DNA from: Siphonodentalium dalli
Taxonomy: Eukaryota; Mollusca; Scaphopoda; Gadilida; Siphonodentaliidae
NCBI GenBank assembly: GCA_032622095.1
Contig: CP136068.1
Location: 154,963,151-155,027,150 of the forward strand
Direction of reading: 5' to 3'
DNA length: 64,000 bases
Positions 30,966-46,600 of the stretch are shown one piece after another. The first letter of the stretch is position 1; each line of letters begins with the position of its first letter. A program made the translations under genes and the position numbers. The notes under the pieces were generated by a model. It had not been told where the DNA came from and did not search any database. It saw only the letters and a program-made list of their open reading frames with translations.

Positions 30966-33862
30966 CTGCAATATAATATGAATACATCAGCATGTATGGA
31001 CAACCCCCAACACGTAGGCCTACATCTATAAACTGATATTAAATGAATATAATTTATTGAGCCTCATTACAACAATTGCAATATTTTCCATTATAACAAT
31101 GTAAACATTTGAGAAAATATAACATAAAGCAAGAAACAGACTAGATGAGGTAGTGAGGGTTGAAGGTGAGAAGTTAAAAAGTAAGTGAGTGATAGCTTTA
31201 CAGAGTTGATCTAGAGCATTAAATATATATTTGCATGGGAGTGCCCACATATTTTATTTGTTGCAACGAACTACTCATCAATGTGATGGACAATCTACCC
31301 AAGATTAGTATGGACTGCGTACCCAACAAGTGTATGCCCATTTTTTTCAATCTCCGAACGTGAAATATATTTATTTGTTGCAACGAACTACTCATCAATG
31401 TGATGGACAATCTACCCAAGATTATTACGGACTGCGTACCCAACAAGTGTATACATCTTTTCAATCTCCGAACATGAAATATATTTTATTTGTTGCAACA
31501 AACTACTCATCAATGTGATGGACAATCTACCCAAGATTATTACGGACTGCGTACCCAACTAGTGTATGGACATTTTTTCAATCTCCGAACATGAAATATA
31601 TTTTAATTGTTGCAACGAACTACTCATCAATGTGATGGAGAATCTACCCAAGATTATTACGGACTGCATACCCAACAAGTGTATGGACATTTTTTCAATC
31701 TCCGAACATGAAATATATTTTATTTGTTGCAACGAACTACTCATCAATGTGATGGACAATCTACCCAAGATTATTACGGACTGCGTACCCAACAAGTGTA
31801 AGGACATTTTTTCAATCTCCGAACATGAAATATATTTTATTTGTTGCAACGAACTACTCATAAATGTGATGGACAATCTACCCAAGATTATTACGGACTG
31901 CATACCCAACTAGTGTATGGACATTTTTTCAATCTCCGAACATGAAATATATTTTATTTGTTGCAACGAACTACTCATCAATGTGATGGACAATCTACCC
32001 AAGATTATTACGGACTGCATACCCAACTAGTGTATGGACATTTTTTCAATCTTCGAACATGAAATATAATTTATTTGTTGCAACAAACTACTCATCAATG
32101 TGATGGACAATCTACCCAAGATTATTACGGACTGCGTACCCAACTAGTGTAAGAACATTTTTTCAATCTCCGAACATGTCAGAAATATAATATATTTGTT
32201 AAAATGAACTACTCATCAATGTGATGGACAATCTACCCAAGATTATTACGGACTGCATACCCAACTAGTGTATGGACATTTTTTCAATCTCCGAACATGA
32301 AATATATTTTATTTGTTGCAACGAACTACTCATCAATGTGATGAACAATCTACCCAAGATTATTACGGACTGCATACCCAACTAGTGTATGGACATTTTC
32401 AATCTCCGAACATGAAATATATTTTATTTGTTGCAACGAACTACTCATCAATGTGATGGACAATCTACCCAAGATTATTACGGACTGCGTACCCAACTAG
32501 TGTATGGACATTTTTTCAATCTCCGAACATGAAATATATTTTATTTGTTGCAACGAACTACTCATCAATGTGATGGACAATCTACCCAAGATTATTACGG
32601 ACTGCATACGCAACTAGTGTATGGACATTTTTTCAATCTCCGAACATGAAATATATTTTATTTGTTGCAACGAACTACTCATCAATGTGATGGACAATCT
32701 ACCCAAGATTATTACGGACTGCGTACCCAACAAGTGTAAGGACATTTTTTCAATCTCCGAACATGAAATATATTTTATTTGTTGCAACAAACTACTCATC
32801 AATGTGATGGACAATCTACCCAAGATTATTACGGACTGCGTACCCAACTAGTGTATGGACATTTTTTCAATCTCCGAACATGAAATATATTTTATTTGTT
32901 GCAACGAACTACTCATCAATGTGATGGACAATCTACCCAAGATTATTACGGACTGCATACCCAACAAGTGTATGGACATTTTTTCAATCTCCGAACATGA
33001 AATATATTTTATTTGTTGCAACGAACTACTCATCAATGTGATGGACAATCTACCCAAGATTATTACGGACTGCGTACCCAACAAGTGTAAGGACATTTTT
33101 TCAATCTCCGAAAATGAAATATATTTTATTTGTTGCAACGAACTACTCATCAATGTGATGGACAATCTACCCAAGATTATTACGGACTGCGAACCCAACT
33201 AGTGTATATGGACATCTTTTCAATCTCCGAACATTGATAAGTAGTTTGATGCAACAAATAAAATATTATGTTATTTGTTGCAACGAACTACTCATCAATG
33301 TGATGGACAATCTACCCACGATTATTACGGACTGCGTACCCAACTAGTGTAAGAACATTTTTTCAATCTCCGAACATGTCAGAAATATAATTTATTTGTT
33401 AAAATGAACTACTCATCAATGCGATGGACAATCTACCCAAGATTATTACGGACTGCATACCCAACTAGTGTATGGACATTTCTTCAATCTCCGAACATGA
33501 AATATATTTTATTTGTTGCAACGAACTACTCATCAATGTGATGGACAATCTACCCAAGATTATTACGGACTGCATACCCAACTAGTGTATGGACATTTTT
33601 TCAATCTCCGAACATGAAATATATTTTATTTGTTGCAACGAACTACTCATCAATGTGATGGACAATCTACCGAAGATTATTACGGACTGCATACCCAACA
33701 AGTGTAATAGTGTATGGACATTTTTTCAATCTCCGAACATGAAATATATTTTATTTGTTGCAACGAACTACTCATCAATGTGATGGACAATCTACCCAAG
33801 ATTATTACGGACTGCGTACCCAACTAGCGTAAGAAAATGTTTTCAATCTCAGAACATGAAAT

Positions 33863-35065
33863 AAAAGTTACCAAATAATGAAAATTTCCTCACGAATAGT
33901 AGTATAATGATAGTATGAATGCAATATTATCCACAAAACACATTATTTGAGCCGTATGTTTGTTTATATACAGCACATTAAGAGTGCACGATAAGCAAAA
34001 CACTGAACATCGTGGTTATTTTTTTTTAGGAGTTATTCATGGTGACCCATTCAACAACGAAATCTTGAGTGGCGAGAATTAGCAAGCGCTAAACTGCTAT
34101 GTTGTAAACAACATGGCAGCAGTTTTAACCAAAGTGAGGCTTCCTGGTCTTGAGTGTTTTGCGTATCAGACACTCTTTATGTACTGTACTGTAACATAAT
34201 TTGAGTTTTGTTTACATATTTTAATATTCTTTCTGTATATGGCAGTTTTAATGGATCAGACTATTTTAACAGCAATCCCCATCGCGAAATTCCCCAGTTG
34301 AAGTTGGTGATGTTCACCCAAATAGGGACCTTGATTATGCAGTTTATCTTCTGCAAATTAGCAATATAGACACTGAACAGAAGAGAAAAAGTAACTAAAA
34401 ACAATGTTAATTTGTGAGTGACTATAGATACTTCCCAGAAGATGAGGCCCAAGCAGAATGAGATCCCCACAGGGTGAATTTGGTGATACTAGCCCACTGT
34501 GTGGGGTGTATCACTAAATTCACCCTCTGGGACCTCAGTCTGCAAATAACAGACACACTATTTCAAGGCATTGAATTAAGGTGTGGATGAGAATAGAGGA
34601 GATTACTGTACCTGTCAGAATATCTTCTTAATGAATGGTCTTATGCTTCCACTTCTGTATATATTTGAACAAGGTCACATACAGTGGGTATACAGATTCG
34701 TCTGATTCCTGCAATATAATATGATTACATCAGCATGTATGAACAAGGTCACATACAGTGGATATACAGATTCAACAGATTCCTACAATATAATATGATT
34801 ACATCAGCATGTATGGACAACCCCCAACACGTAGGCCTACATCTATAAACTGATAAATGAATAGAATAGAATTTATTGAGCCTCATTACAACAATTGCAA
34901 TATTCTCCAATATAACAATGTAAACATTTGAGAAAATATAACATAAAGCAAGAAACAGACTAGATGAGGTAGTGAGGGTTGAAGGTGAGAAGTTAAAAAG
35001 TAAGTGAGTGATAGCTTTACAGAGTTGATCTAGAGCATTAAATATATATTTGCATGGGAGTGCCC
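33863..35065. repeat. Satellite spacer copy 2
   Basis: A 1,203-bp copy with the 77-bp internal duplication. It keeps the ATG exon (34113) and the second exon. It is almost identical to copies 3-6. Confidence 0.85.
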
Positions 35066-37441
35066 ACATATTTTATTTGTTGCAACGAACTACTCATCAA
35101 TGTGATGGACAATCTACCCAAGATTATTACGGACTGCGTACCCAACTAGTGTAAGAACATTTTTTCAATCTCCGAACATGAAATATATATGCAACGAACT
35201 ACTCATCAATGTGATGGACAATCTACCCAATATCATTACGGACTGCATACCCAACAAGTGTATGGACATTTTTTCAATCTCCGAACATGAAATATATTTT
35301 ATTTGTTGCAACGAACTACTCATCAATGTGATGGACAATCTACCCAAGATTATTACGGACTGCGTACCCAACAAGTGTAAGGACATTTTTTCAATCTCCG
35401 AACATGAAATATATTTTATTTGTTGCAACGAACTACTCATAAATGTGATGGACAATCTACCCAAGATTATTACGGACTGCATACCCAACTAGTGTATGGA
35501 CATTTTTTCAATCTCCGAACATGAAATATATTTTATTTGTTGCAACGAACTACTCATCAATGTGATGGACAATCTACCCAAGATTATTACGGACTGCATA
35601 CCCAACTAGTGTATGGACATTTTTTCAATCTTCGAACATGAAATATAATTTATTTGTTGCAACAAACTACTCATCAATGTGATGGACAATCTACCCAAGA
35701 TTATTACGGACTGCGTACCCAACTAGTGTAAGAACATTTTTTCAATCTCCGAACATGTCAGAAATATAATATATTTGTTAAAATGAACTACTCATCAATG
35801 TGATGGACAATCTACCCAAGATTATTACGGACTGCATACCCAACTAGTGTATGGACATTTTTTCAATCTCCGAACATGAAATATATTTTATTTGTTGCAA
35901 CGAACTACTCATCAATGTGATGGACAATCTACCCAAGATTATTACGGACTGCATACCCAACTAGTGTATGGACATTTTCAATCTCCGAACATGAAATATA
36001 TTTTATTTGTTGCAACGAACTACTCATCAATGTGATGGACAATCTACCCAAGATTATTACGGACTGCGTACCCAACTAGTGTATGGACATTTTTTCAATC
36101 TCCGAACATGAAATATATTTTATTTGTTGCAACGAACTGCTCATCAATGTGATGGACAATCTACCCAAGATTATTACGGACTGCATACGCAACTAGTGTA
36201 TGGACATTTTTTCAATCTCCGAACATGAAATATATTTTATTTGTTGCAACGAACTACTCATCAATGTGATGGACAATCTACCCAAGATTATTACGGACTG
36301 CGTACCCAACAAGTGTAAGGACATTTTTTCAATCTCCGAACATGAAATATATTTTATTTGTTGCAACAAACTACTCATCAATGTGATGGACAATCTACCC
36401 AAGATTATTACGGACTGCGTACCCAACTAGTGTATGGACATTTTTTCAATCTCCGAACATGAAATATATTTTATTTATTGCAACGAACTACTCATCAATG
36501 TGATGGACAATCTACCCAAGATTATTACGGACTGCATACCCAACAAGTGTATGGACATTTTTTCAATCTCCGAACATGAAATATATTTTATTTGTTGCAA
36601 CGAACTACTCATCAATGTGATGGACAATCTACCCAAGATTATTACGGACTGCGTACCCAACAAGTGTAAGGACATTTTTTCAATCTCCGAAAATGAAATA
36701 TATTTTATTTGTTGCAACGAACTACTCATCAATGTGATGGACAATCTACCCAAGATTATTACGGACTGCGAACCCAACTAGTGTATATGGACATCTTTTC
36801 AATCTCCGAACATTGATAAGTAGTTTGATGCAACAAATAAAATATTATGTTATTTGTTGCAACGAACTACTCATCAATGTGATGGACAATCTACCCACGA
36901 TTATTACGGACTGCGTACCCAACTAGTGTAAGAACATTTTTTCAATCTCCGAACATGTCAGAAATATAATTTATTTGTTAAAATGAACTACTCATCAATG
37001 CGATGGACAATCTACCCAAGATTATTACGGACTGCATACCCAACTAGTGTATGGACATTTCTTCAATCTCCGAACATGAAATATATTTTATTTGTTGCAA
37101 CGAACTACTCATCAATGTGATGGACAATCTACCCAAGATTATTACGGACTGCATACCCAACTAGTGTATGGACATTTTTTCAATCTCCGAACATGAAATA
37201 TATTTTGTTTGTTGCAACGAACTACTCATCAATGTGATGGACAATCTACCGAAGATTATTACGGACTGCATACCCAACAAGTGTAATAGTGTATGGACAT
37301 TTTTTCAATCTCCGAACATGAAATATATTTTATTTGTTGCAACGAACTACTCATCAATGTGATGGACAATCTACCCAAGATTATTACGGACTGCGTACCC
37401 AACTAGCGTAAGAAAATGTTTTCAATCTCAGAACATGAAAT

Positions 37442-38644
37442 AAAAGTTACCAAATAATGAAAATTTCCTCACGAATAGTAGTATAATGATAGTATGAATG
37501 CAATATTATCCACAAAACACATTATTTGAGCCGTATGTTTGTTTATATACAGCACATTAAGAGTGCACGATAAGCAAAACACTGAACATCGTGGTTATTT
37601 TTTTTTAGGAGTTATTCATGGTGACCCATTCAACAACGAAATCTTGAGTGGCGAGAATTAGCAAGCGCTAAACTGCTATGTTGTAAACAACATGGCAGCA
37701 GTTTTAACCAAAGTGAGGCCTCCTGGTCTTGAGTGTTTTGCGTATCAGACACTCTTTATGTACTGTACTGTAACATAATTTGAGTTTTGTTTACATATTT
37801 TAATATTCTTTCTGTATATGGCAGTTTTAATGGATCAGACTATTTTAACAGCAATCCCCATCGCGAAATTCCCCAGTTGAAGTTGGTGATGTTCACCCAA
37901 ATAGGGACCTTGATTATGCAGTTTATCTTCTGCAAATTAGCAATATAGACACTGAACAGAAGAGAAAAAGTAACTAAAAACAATGTTAATTTGTGAGTGA
38001 CTATAGATACTTCCCAGAAGATGAGGCCCAAGCAGAATGAGATCCCCACAGGGTGAATTTGGTGATACTAGCCCACTGTGTGGGGTGTATCACTAAATTC
38101 ACCCTCTGGGACCTCAGTCTGCAAATAACAGACACACTATTTCAAGGCATTGAATTAAGGTGTGGATGAGAATAGAGGAGATTACTGTACCTGTCAGAAT
38201 ATCTTCTTAATGAATGGTCTTATGCTTCCACTTCTGTATATATTTGAACAAGGTCACATACAGTGGGTATACAGATTCGTCTGATTCCTGCAATATAATA
38301 TGATTACATCAGCATGTATGAACAAGGTCACATACAGTGGATATACAGATTCAACAGATTCCTACAATATAATATGATTACATCAGCATGTATGGACAAC
38401 CCCCAACACGTAGGCCTACATCTATAAACTGATAAATGAATAGAATAGAATTTATTGAGCCTCATTACAACAATTGCAATATTCTCCAATATAACAATGT
38501 AAACATTTGAGAAAATATAACATAAAGCAAGAAACAGACTAGATGAGGTAGTGAGGGTTGAAGGTGAGAAGTTAAAAAGTAAGTGAGTGATAGCTTTACA
38601 GAGTTGATCTAGAGCATTAAATATATATTTGCATGGGAGTGCCC
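37442..38644. repeat. Satellite spacer copy 3
   Basis: 1,203 bp, exactly 3,579 bp after copy 2. It is followed by a short satellite run of about 744 bp before copy 4. Confidence 0.85.
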
Positions 38645-39388
38645 ACATATTTTATTTGTTGCAACGAACTACTCATCAATGTGATGGACAATCTACCCAA
38701 GATTATTACGGACTGCGAACCCAACTAGTGTATATGGACATCTTTTCAATCTCCGAACATTGATAAGTAGTTTGATGCAACAAATAAAATATTATGTTAT
38801 TTGTTGCAACGAACTACTCATCAATGTGATGGACAATCTACCCACGATTATTACGGACTGCGTACCCAACTAGTGTAAGAACATTTTTTCAATCTCCGAA
38901 CATGTCAGAAATATAATTTATTTGTTAAAATGAACTACTCATCAATGCGATGGACAATCTACCCAAGATTATTACGGACTGCATACCCAACTAGTGTATG
39001 GACATTTCTTCAATCTCCGAACATGAAATATATTTTATTTGTTGCAACGAACTACTCATCAATGTGATGGACAATCTACCCAAGATTATTACGGACTGCA
39101 TACCCAACTAGTGTATGGACATTTTTTCAATCTCCGAACATGAAATATATTTTATTTGTTGCAACGAACTACTCATCAATGTGATGGACAATCTACCGAA
39201 GATTATTACGGACTGCATACCCAACAAGTGTAATAGTGTATGGACATTTTTTCAATCTCCGAACATGAAATATATTTTATTTGTTGCAACGAACTACTCA
39301 TCAATGTGATGGACAATCTACCCAAGATTATTACGGACTGCGTACCCAACTAGCGTAAGAAAATGTTTTCAATCTCAGAACATGAAAT

Positions 39389-40591
39389 AAAAGTTACCAA
39401 ATAATGAAAATTTCCTCACGAATAGTAGTATAATGATAGTATGAATGCAATATTATCCACAAAACACATTATTTGAGCCGTATGTTTGTTTATATACAGC
39501 ACATTAAGAGTGCACGATAAGCAAAACACTGAACATCGTGGTTATTTTTTTTTAGGAGTTATTCATGGTGACCCATTCAACAACGAAATCTTGAGTGGCG
39601 AGAATTAGCAAGCGCTAAACTGCTATGTTGTAAACAACATGGCAGCAGTTTTAACCAAAGTGAGGCCTCCTGGTCTTGAGTGTTTTGCGTATCAGACACT
39701 CTTTATGTACTGTACTGTAACATAATTTGAGTTTTGTTTACATATTTTAATATTCTTTCTGTATATGGCAGTTTTAATGGATCAGACTATTTTAACAGCA
39801 ATCCCCATCGCGAAATTCCCCAGTTGAAGTTGGTGATGTTCACCCAAATAGGGACCTTGATTATGCAGTTTATCTTCTGCAAATTAGCAATATAGACACT
39901 GAACAGAAGAGAAAAAGTAACTAAAAACAATGTTAATTTGTGAGTGACTATAGATACTTCCCAGAAGATGAGGCCCAAGCAGAATGAGATCCCCACAGGG
40001 TGAATTTGGTGATACTAGCCCACTGTGTGGGGTGTATCACTAAATTCACCCTCTGGGACCTCAGTCTGCAAATAACAGACACACTATTTCAAGGCATTGA
40101 ATTAAGGTGTGGATGAGAATAGAGGAGATTACTGTACCTGTCAGAATATCTTCTTAATGAATGGTCTTATGCTTCCACTTCTGTATATATTTGAACAAGG
40201 TCACATACAGTGGGTATACAGATTCGTCTGATTCCTGCAATATAATATGATTACATCAGCATGTATGAACAAGGTCACATACAGTGGATATACAGATTCA
40301 ACAGATTCCTACAATATAATATGATTACATCAGCATGTATGGACAACCCCCAACACGTAGGCCTACATCTATAAACTGATAAATGAATAGAATAGAATTT
40401 ATTGAGCCTCATTACAACAATTGCAATATTCTCCAATATAACAATGTAAACATTTGAGAAAATATAACATAAAGCAAGAAACAGACTAGATGAGGTAGTG
40501 AGGGTTGAAGGTGAGAAGTTAAAAAGTAAGTGAGTGATAGCTTTACAGAGTTGATCTAGAGCATTAAATATATATTTGCATGGGAGTGCCC
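39389..40591. repeat. Satellite spacer copy 4
   Basis: 1,203 bp, 1,947 bp after copy 3. The short interval shows that most of a block was lost or never gained between these spacers. Confidence 0.85.
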
Positions 40592-42967
40592 ACATATTTT
40601 ATTTGTTGCAACGAACTACTCATCAATGTGATGGACAATCTACCCAAGATTATTACGGACTGCGTACCCAACTAGTGTAAGAACATTTTTTCAATCTCCG
40701 AACATGAAATATATATGCAACGAACTACTCATCAATGTGATGGACAATCTACCCAATATCATTACGGACTGCATACCCAACAAGTGTATGGACATTTTTT
40801 CAATCTCCGAACATGAAATATATTTTATTTGTTGCAACGAACTACTCATCAATGTGATGGACAATCTACCCAAGATTATTACGGACTGCGTACCCAACAA
40901 GTGTAAGGACATTTTTTCAATCTCCGAACATGAAATATATTTTATTTGTTGCAACGAACTACTCATAAATGTGATGGACAATCTACCCAAGATTATTACG
41001 GACTGCATACCCAACTAGTGTATGGACATTTTTTCAATCTCCGAACATGAAATATATTTTATTTGTTGCAACGAACTACTCATCAATGTGATGGACAATC
41101 TACCCAAGATTATTACGGACTGCATACCCAACTAGTGTATGGACATTTTTTCAATCTTCGAACATGAAATATAATTTATTTGTTGCAACAAACTACTCAT
41201 CAATGTGATGGACAATCTACCCAAGATTATTACGGACTGCGTACCCAACTAGTGTAAGAACATTTTTTCAATCTCCGAACATGTCAGAAATATAATATAT
41301 TTGTTAAAATGAACTACTCATCAATGTGATGGACAATCTACCCAAGATTATTACGGACTGCATACCCAACTAGTGTATGGACATTTTGTCAATCTCCGAA
41401 CATGAAATATATTTTATTTGTTGCAACGAACTACTCATCAATGTGATGGACAATCTACCCAAGATTATTACGGACTGCATACCCAACTAGTGTATGGACA
41501 TTTTCAATCTCCGAACATGAAATATATTTTATTTGTTGCAACGAACTACTCATCAATGTGATGGACAATCTACCCAAGATTATTACGGACTGCGTACCCA
41601 ACTAGTGTATGGACATTTTTTCAATCTCCGAACATGAAATATATTTTATTTGTTGCAACGAACTACTCATCAATGTGATGGACAATCTACCCAAGATTAT
41701 TACGGACTGCATACGCAACTAGTGTATGGACATTTTTTCAATCTCCGAACATGAAATATATTTTATTTGTTGCAACGAACTACTCATCAATGTGATGGAC
41801 AATCTACCCAAGATTATTACGGACTGCGTACCCAACAAGTGTAAGGACATTTTTTCAATCTCCGAACATGAAATATATTTTATTTGTTGCAACAAACTAC
41901 TCATCAATGTGATGGACAATCTACCCAAGATTATTACGGACTGCGTACCCAACTAGTGTATGGACATTTTTTCAATCTCCGAACATGAAATATATTTTAT
42001 TTATTGCAACGAACTACTCATCAATGTGATGGACAATCTACCCAAGATTATTACGGACTGCATACCCAACAAGTGTATGGACATTTTTTCAATCTCCGAA
42101 CATGAAATATATTTTATTTGTTGCAACGAACTACTCATCAATGTGATGGACAATCTACCCAAGATTATTACGGACTGCGTACCCAACAAGTGTAAGGACA
42201 TTTTTTCAATCTCCGAAAATGAAATATATTTTATTTGTTGCAACGAACTACTCATCAATGTGATGGACAATCTACCCAAGATTATTACGGACTGCGAACC
42301 CAACTAGTGTATATGGACATCTTTTCAATCTCCGAACATTGATAAGTAGTTTGATGCAACAAATAAAATATTATGTTATTTGTTGCAACGAACTACTCAT
42401 CAATGTGATGGACAATCTACCCACGATTATTACGGACTGCGTACCCAACTAGTGTAAGAACATTTTTTCAATCTCCGAACATGTCAGAAATATAATTTAT
42501 TTGTTAAAATGAACTACTCATCAATGCGATGGACAATCTACCCAAGATTATTACGGACTGCATACCCAACTAGTGTATGGACATTTCTTCAATCTCCGAA
42601 CATGAAATATATTTTATTTGTTGCAACGAACTACTCATCAATGTGATGGACAATCTACCCAAGATTATTACGGACTGCATACCCAACTAGTGTATGGACA
42701 TTTTTTCAATCTCCGAACATGAAATATATTTTGTTTGTTGCAACGAACTACTCATCAATGTGATGGACAATCTACCGAAGATTATTACGGACTGCATACC
42801 CAACAAGTGTAATAGTGTATGGACATTTTTTCAATCTCCGAACATGAAATATATTTTATTTGTTGCAACGAACTACTCATCAATGTGATGGACAATCTAC
42901 CCAAGATTATTACGGACTGCGTACCCAACTAGCGTAAGAAAATGTTTTCAATCTCAGAACATGAAAT

Positions 42968-44170
42968 AAAAGTTACCAAATAATGAAAATTTCCTCACGA
43001 ATAGTAGTATAATGATAGTATGAATGCAATATTATCCACAAAACACATTATTTGAGCCGTATGTTTGTTTATATACAGCACATTAAGAGTGCACGATAAG
43101 CAAAACACTGAACATCGTGGTTATTTTTTTTTAGGAGTTATTCATGGTGACCCATTCAACAACGAAATCTTGAGTGGCGAGAATTAGCAAGCGCTAAACT
43201 GCTATGTTGTAAACAACATGGCAGCAGTTTTAACCAAAGTGAGGCCTCCTGGTCTTGAGTGTTTTGCGTATCAGACACTCTTTATGTACTGTACTGTAAC
43301 ATAATTTGAGTTTTGTTTACATATTTTAATATTCTTTCTGTATATGGCAGTTTTAATGGATCAGACTATTTTAACAGCAATCCCCATCGCGAAATTCCCC
43401 AGTTGAAGTTGGTGATGTTCACCCAAATAGGGACCTTGATTATGCAGTTTATCTTCTGCAAATTAGCAATATAGACACTGAACAGAAGAGAAAAAGTAAC
43501 TAAAAACAATGTTAATTTGTGAGTGACTATAGATACTTCCCAGAAGATGAGGCCCAAGCAGAATGAGATCCCCACAGGGTGAATTTGGTGATACTAGCCC
43601 ACTGTGTGGGGTGTATCACTAAATTCACCCTCTGGGACCTCAGTCTGCAAATAACAGACACACTATTTCAAGGCATTGAATTAAGGTGTGGATGAGAATA
43701 GAGGAGATTACTGTACCTGTCAGAATATCTTCTTAATGAATGGTCTTATGCTTCCACTTCTGTATATATTTGAACAAGGTCACATACAGTGGGTATACAG
43801 ATTCGTCTGATTCCTGCAATATAATATGATTACATCAGCATGTATGAACAAGGTCACATACAGTGGATATACAGATTCAACAGATTCCTACAATATAATA
43901 TGATTACATCAGCATGTATGGACAACCCCCAACACGTAGGCCTACATCTATAAACTGATAAATGAATAGAATAGAATTTATTGAGCCTCATTACAACAAT
44001 TGCAATATTCTCCAATATAACAATGTAAACATTTGAGAAAATATAACATAAAGCAAGAAACAGACTAGATGAGGTAGTGAGGGTTGAAGGTGAGAAGTTA
44101 AAAAGTAAGTGAGTGATAGCTTTACAGAGTTGATCTAGAGCATTAAATATATATTTGCATGGGAGTGCCC
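42968..44170. repeat. Satellite spacer copy 5
   Basis: 1,203 bp, 3,579 bp after copy 4. The block to its right is the longest and holds the LINE fragment. Confidence 0.85.
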
Positions 44171-46085
44171 ACATATTTTATTTGTTGCAACGAACTACTC
44201 ATCAATGTGATGGACAATCTACCCAAGATTATTACGGACTGCGTACCCAACTAGTGTAAGAACATTTTTTCAATCTCCGAACATGAAATATATATGCAAC
44301 GAACTACTCATCAATGTGATGGACAATCTACCCAATATCATTACGGACTGCATACCCAACAAGTGTATGGACATCTTTTCAATCTCCGAACATGAAATAT
44401 AATTTATTTGTTGCAACAAACTACTCATCAATGTGATGGACAATCTACCCAATATCATTACGGACTGCATACCCAACAAGTGTATGGACATCTTTTCAAT
44501 CTCCGAACATGAAATATAATTTATTTGTTGCAACAAACTACTCATCAATGTGATGGACAATCTACCCAAGATTATTACGGACTGCATATCCAACTAGTGT
44601 AAGAACATTTTTTCAATCTCCGAACATGAAATATATATGCAACGAACTACTCATCAATGTGATGGACAATCTACCCAATATCATTACGGACTGCATACCC
44701 AACAAGTGTATGGACATCTTTTCAATCTCCGAACATGAAATATAATTTATTTGTTGCAACAAACTACTCATCAATGTGATGGACAATCTACCCAAGATTA
44801 TTACGGACTGCATATCCAACTAGTGTAAGAACATTTTTTCAATCTCCGAACATGAAATATAATTTATTTGTTGCAACAAACTACTCATCAATGTGATGGA
44901 CAATCTACCCAAGATTATTACGGACTGCATACCCAACTAGTGTATGGACATTTTTTCAATCTCCGAACATGAAATATATTTTATTTGTTGCAACGAACTA
45001 CTCATCAATGTGATGGACAATCTACCCAAGATTATTACGGACTGCGTACCCAACCAGTGTAAGAACATTTTTTCAATCTCCGAACATGAAATATAAATTA
45101 TTTGTTAAAATGAACTACTCATCAATGTGATGGACAATCTACCCAAGATTATTACGGAGTGCGTACCCAACTAGCTATATATAGTGTAAGAACATTTTTT
45201 CAATCTCCGAACATGAAATATAATTTATTTGTTGCAACAAACTACTCATCAATGTGATGGACAATCTACCCAAGATTATTACGGACTGCATACCCAACTA
45301 GTGTATGGACATTTTTTCAATCTCCGAACATGAAATATATTTTATTTGTTGCAACGAACTACTCATCAATGTGATGGACAATCTACCCAAGATTATTACG
45401 GACTGCATACCCAACTAGTGTATGGACATTTTTTCAATCTCCGAACATGAAATATAAATTATTTGTTAAAATGAACTACTCATTAATGTGATGGACAATC
45501 TACCCAAGATTATTACGGACTGCATACCCAACAAGTGTATATGGACATCTTTTCAATCTCCGAACATGAAATATATTTTATTTGTTGCAACGAACTACTC
45601 ATCAATGTGATGGACAATCTACCCAAGATTATTACGGACTGCGTACCCAACTAGTGTAAGAACATTTTTTCAATCTCCGAACATGAAATATAAATTATTT
45701 GTTAAAATGAACTACTCATCAATGTGATGGACAATCTACCCAAGATTATTACGGACTGCGTACCCAACTAGTGTATGGACATTTTTTCAATTTCCGAACA
45801 TGAAATATATTTTATTTGTTGCAACGAACTACTCATCAATGTGATGGACAATCTACCCAAGATTATTACGGACTGCGTACCCAACTAGTGTAAGAACATT
45901 TTTTCAATCTCCGAACATGAAATATAAATTATTTGTTAAAATGAACTACTCATCAATGTGATGGACAATCTACCCAAGATTATTACGGACTGCGTACCCA
46001 ACTAGTGTATGGACATTTTTTCAATCTCCGAACATGAAATATATTTTATTTGTTGCAACGAACTACTCATCAATGTGATGGACAA

Positions 46086-46600
46086 ATTTGATCATGTTAC
46101 CCCACTGTTGTATAAATTACATTGGCTTCCCATATTTGAACGAATTGTGTACAAACATGCTACTTTGTGTTATAGAAAGTCGGATATTGATAATGCTTTG
46201 CCACCATATATTGATACATTGTTGGTCAAATATGTACCTGCTCGACCACTTCGATCACAGGATGCGAATGCGATGGTTGTACCTAAACGAGATCTGATGT
46301 ACTTTGGTCGCCGTTCTTTCGAGGTCTACGGGCCGACCATTTGGAACAACCTTCCCAAAGAGGTGAAACAGTCTGACTGTTTGGAAACATTCAAATCGGC
46401 CCTAAAAACTCACCTATTCATCTCCCATTTCGGACAAATAACATCAGAAAACGTTGAGGAGACTTAATTATTGAAATACATGCATATTATTTATTGCGTA
46501 TATGTTATAGTGTGAATGTGTGTGACTGCGTTTGTGTGAATTGTTCAGCGCCATGAGCCATACGGGATATGGCGCTATACAAATACTCTATATTATTATT
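46086..46600 (+). mobile_element. 5'-truncated LINE (L2/CR1-like) tail in a satellite monomer
   Basis: The 515-bp insert encodes the end of a non-LTR retrotransposon ORF: HVTPLLYKLHWLPIFERIVY, PARPLRSQDA, GRRSFEVYGPTIWNNLP and FKSALKTHLFISHFG, with the stop at 46465-46467. After the stop comes a short 3' tail with GGCGCTATACAAATAC and a (TAT)n end, as in L2/CR1-type elements. The 8-bp duplication ATGGACAA flanks it (46078-46085, 46601-46608). The same monomer in the next block (51549-51665) is uninterrupted. The 152-residue frame is satellite plus LINE. Confidence 0.85.

Larger units (their letters stand above)
30121..31246. repeat. Satellite spacer copy 1
   Basis: Non-satellite segment of 1,126 bp between monomer runs. 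It is the most diverged copy and lacks a 77-bp duplication (GAACAAGGTCACATACAGTG) present in copies 2-7. It contains the exon candidates described at 30370 and 30885 and a decayed hAT-type MITE (about 30700-30835). Confidence 0.85.
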
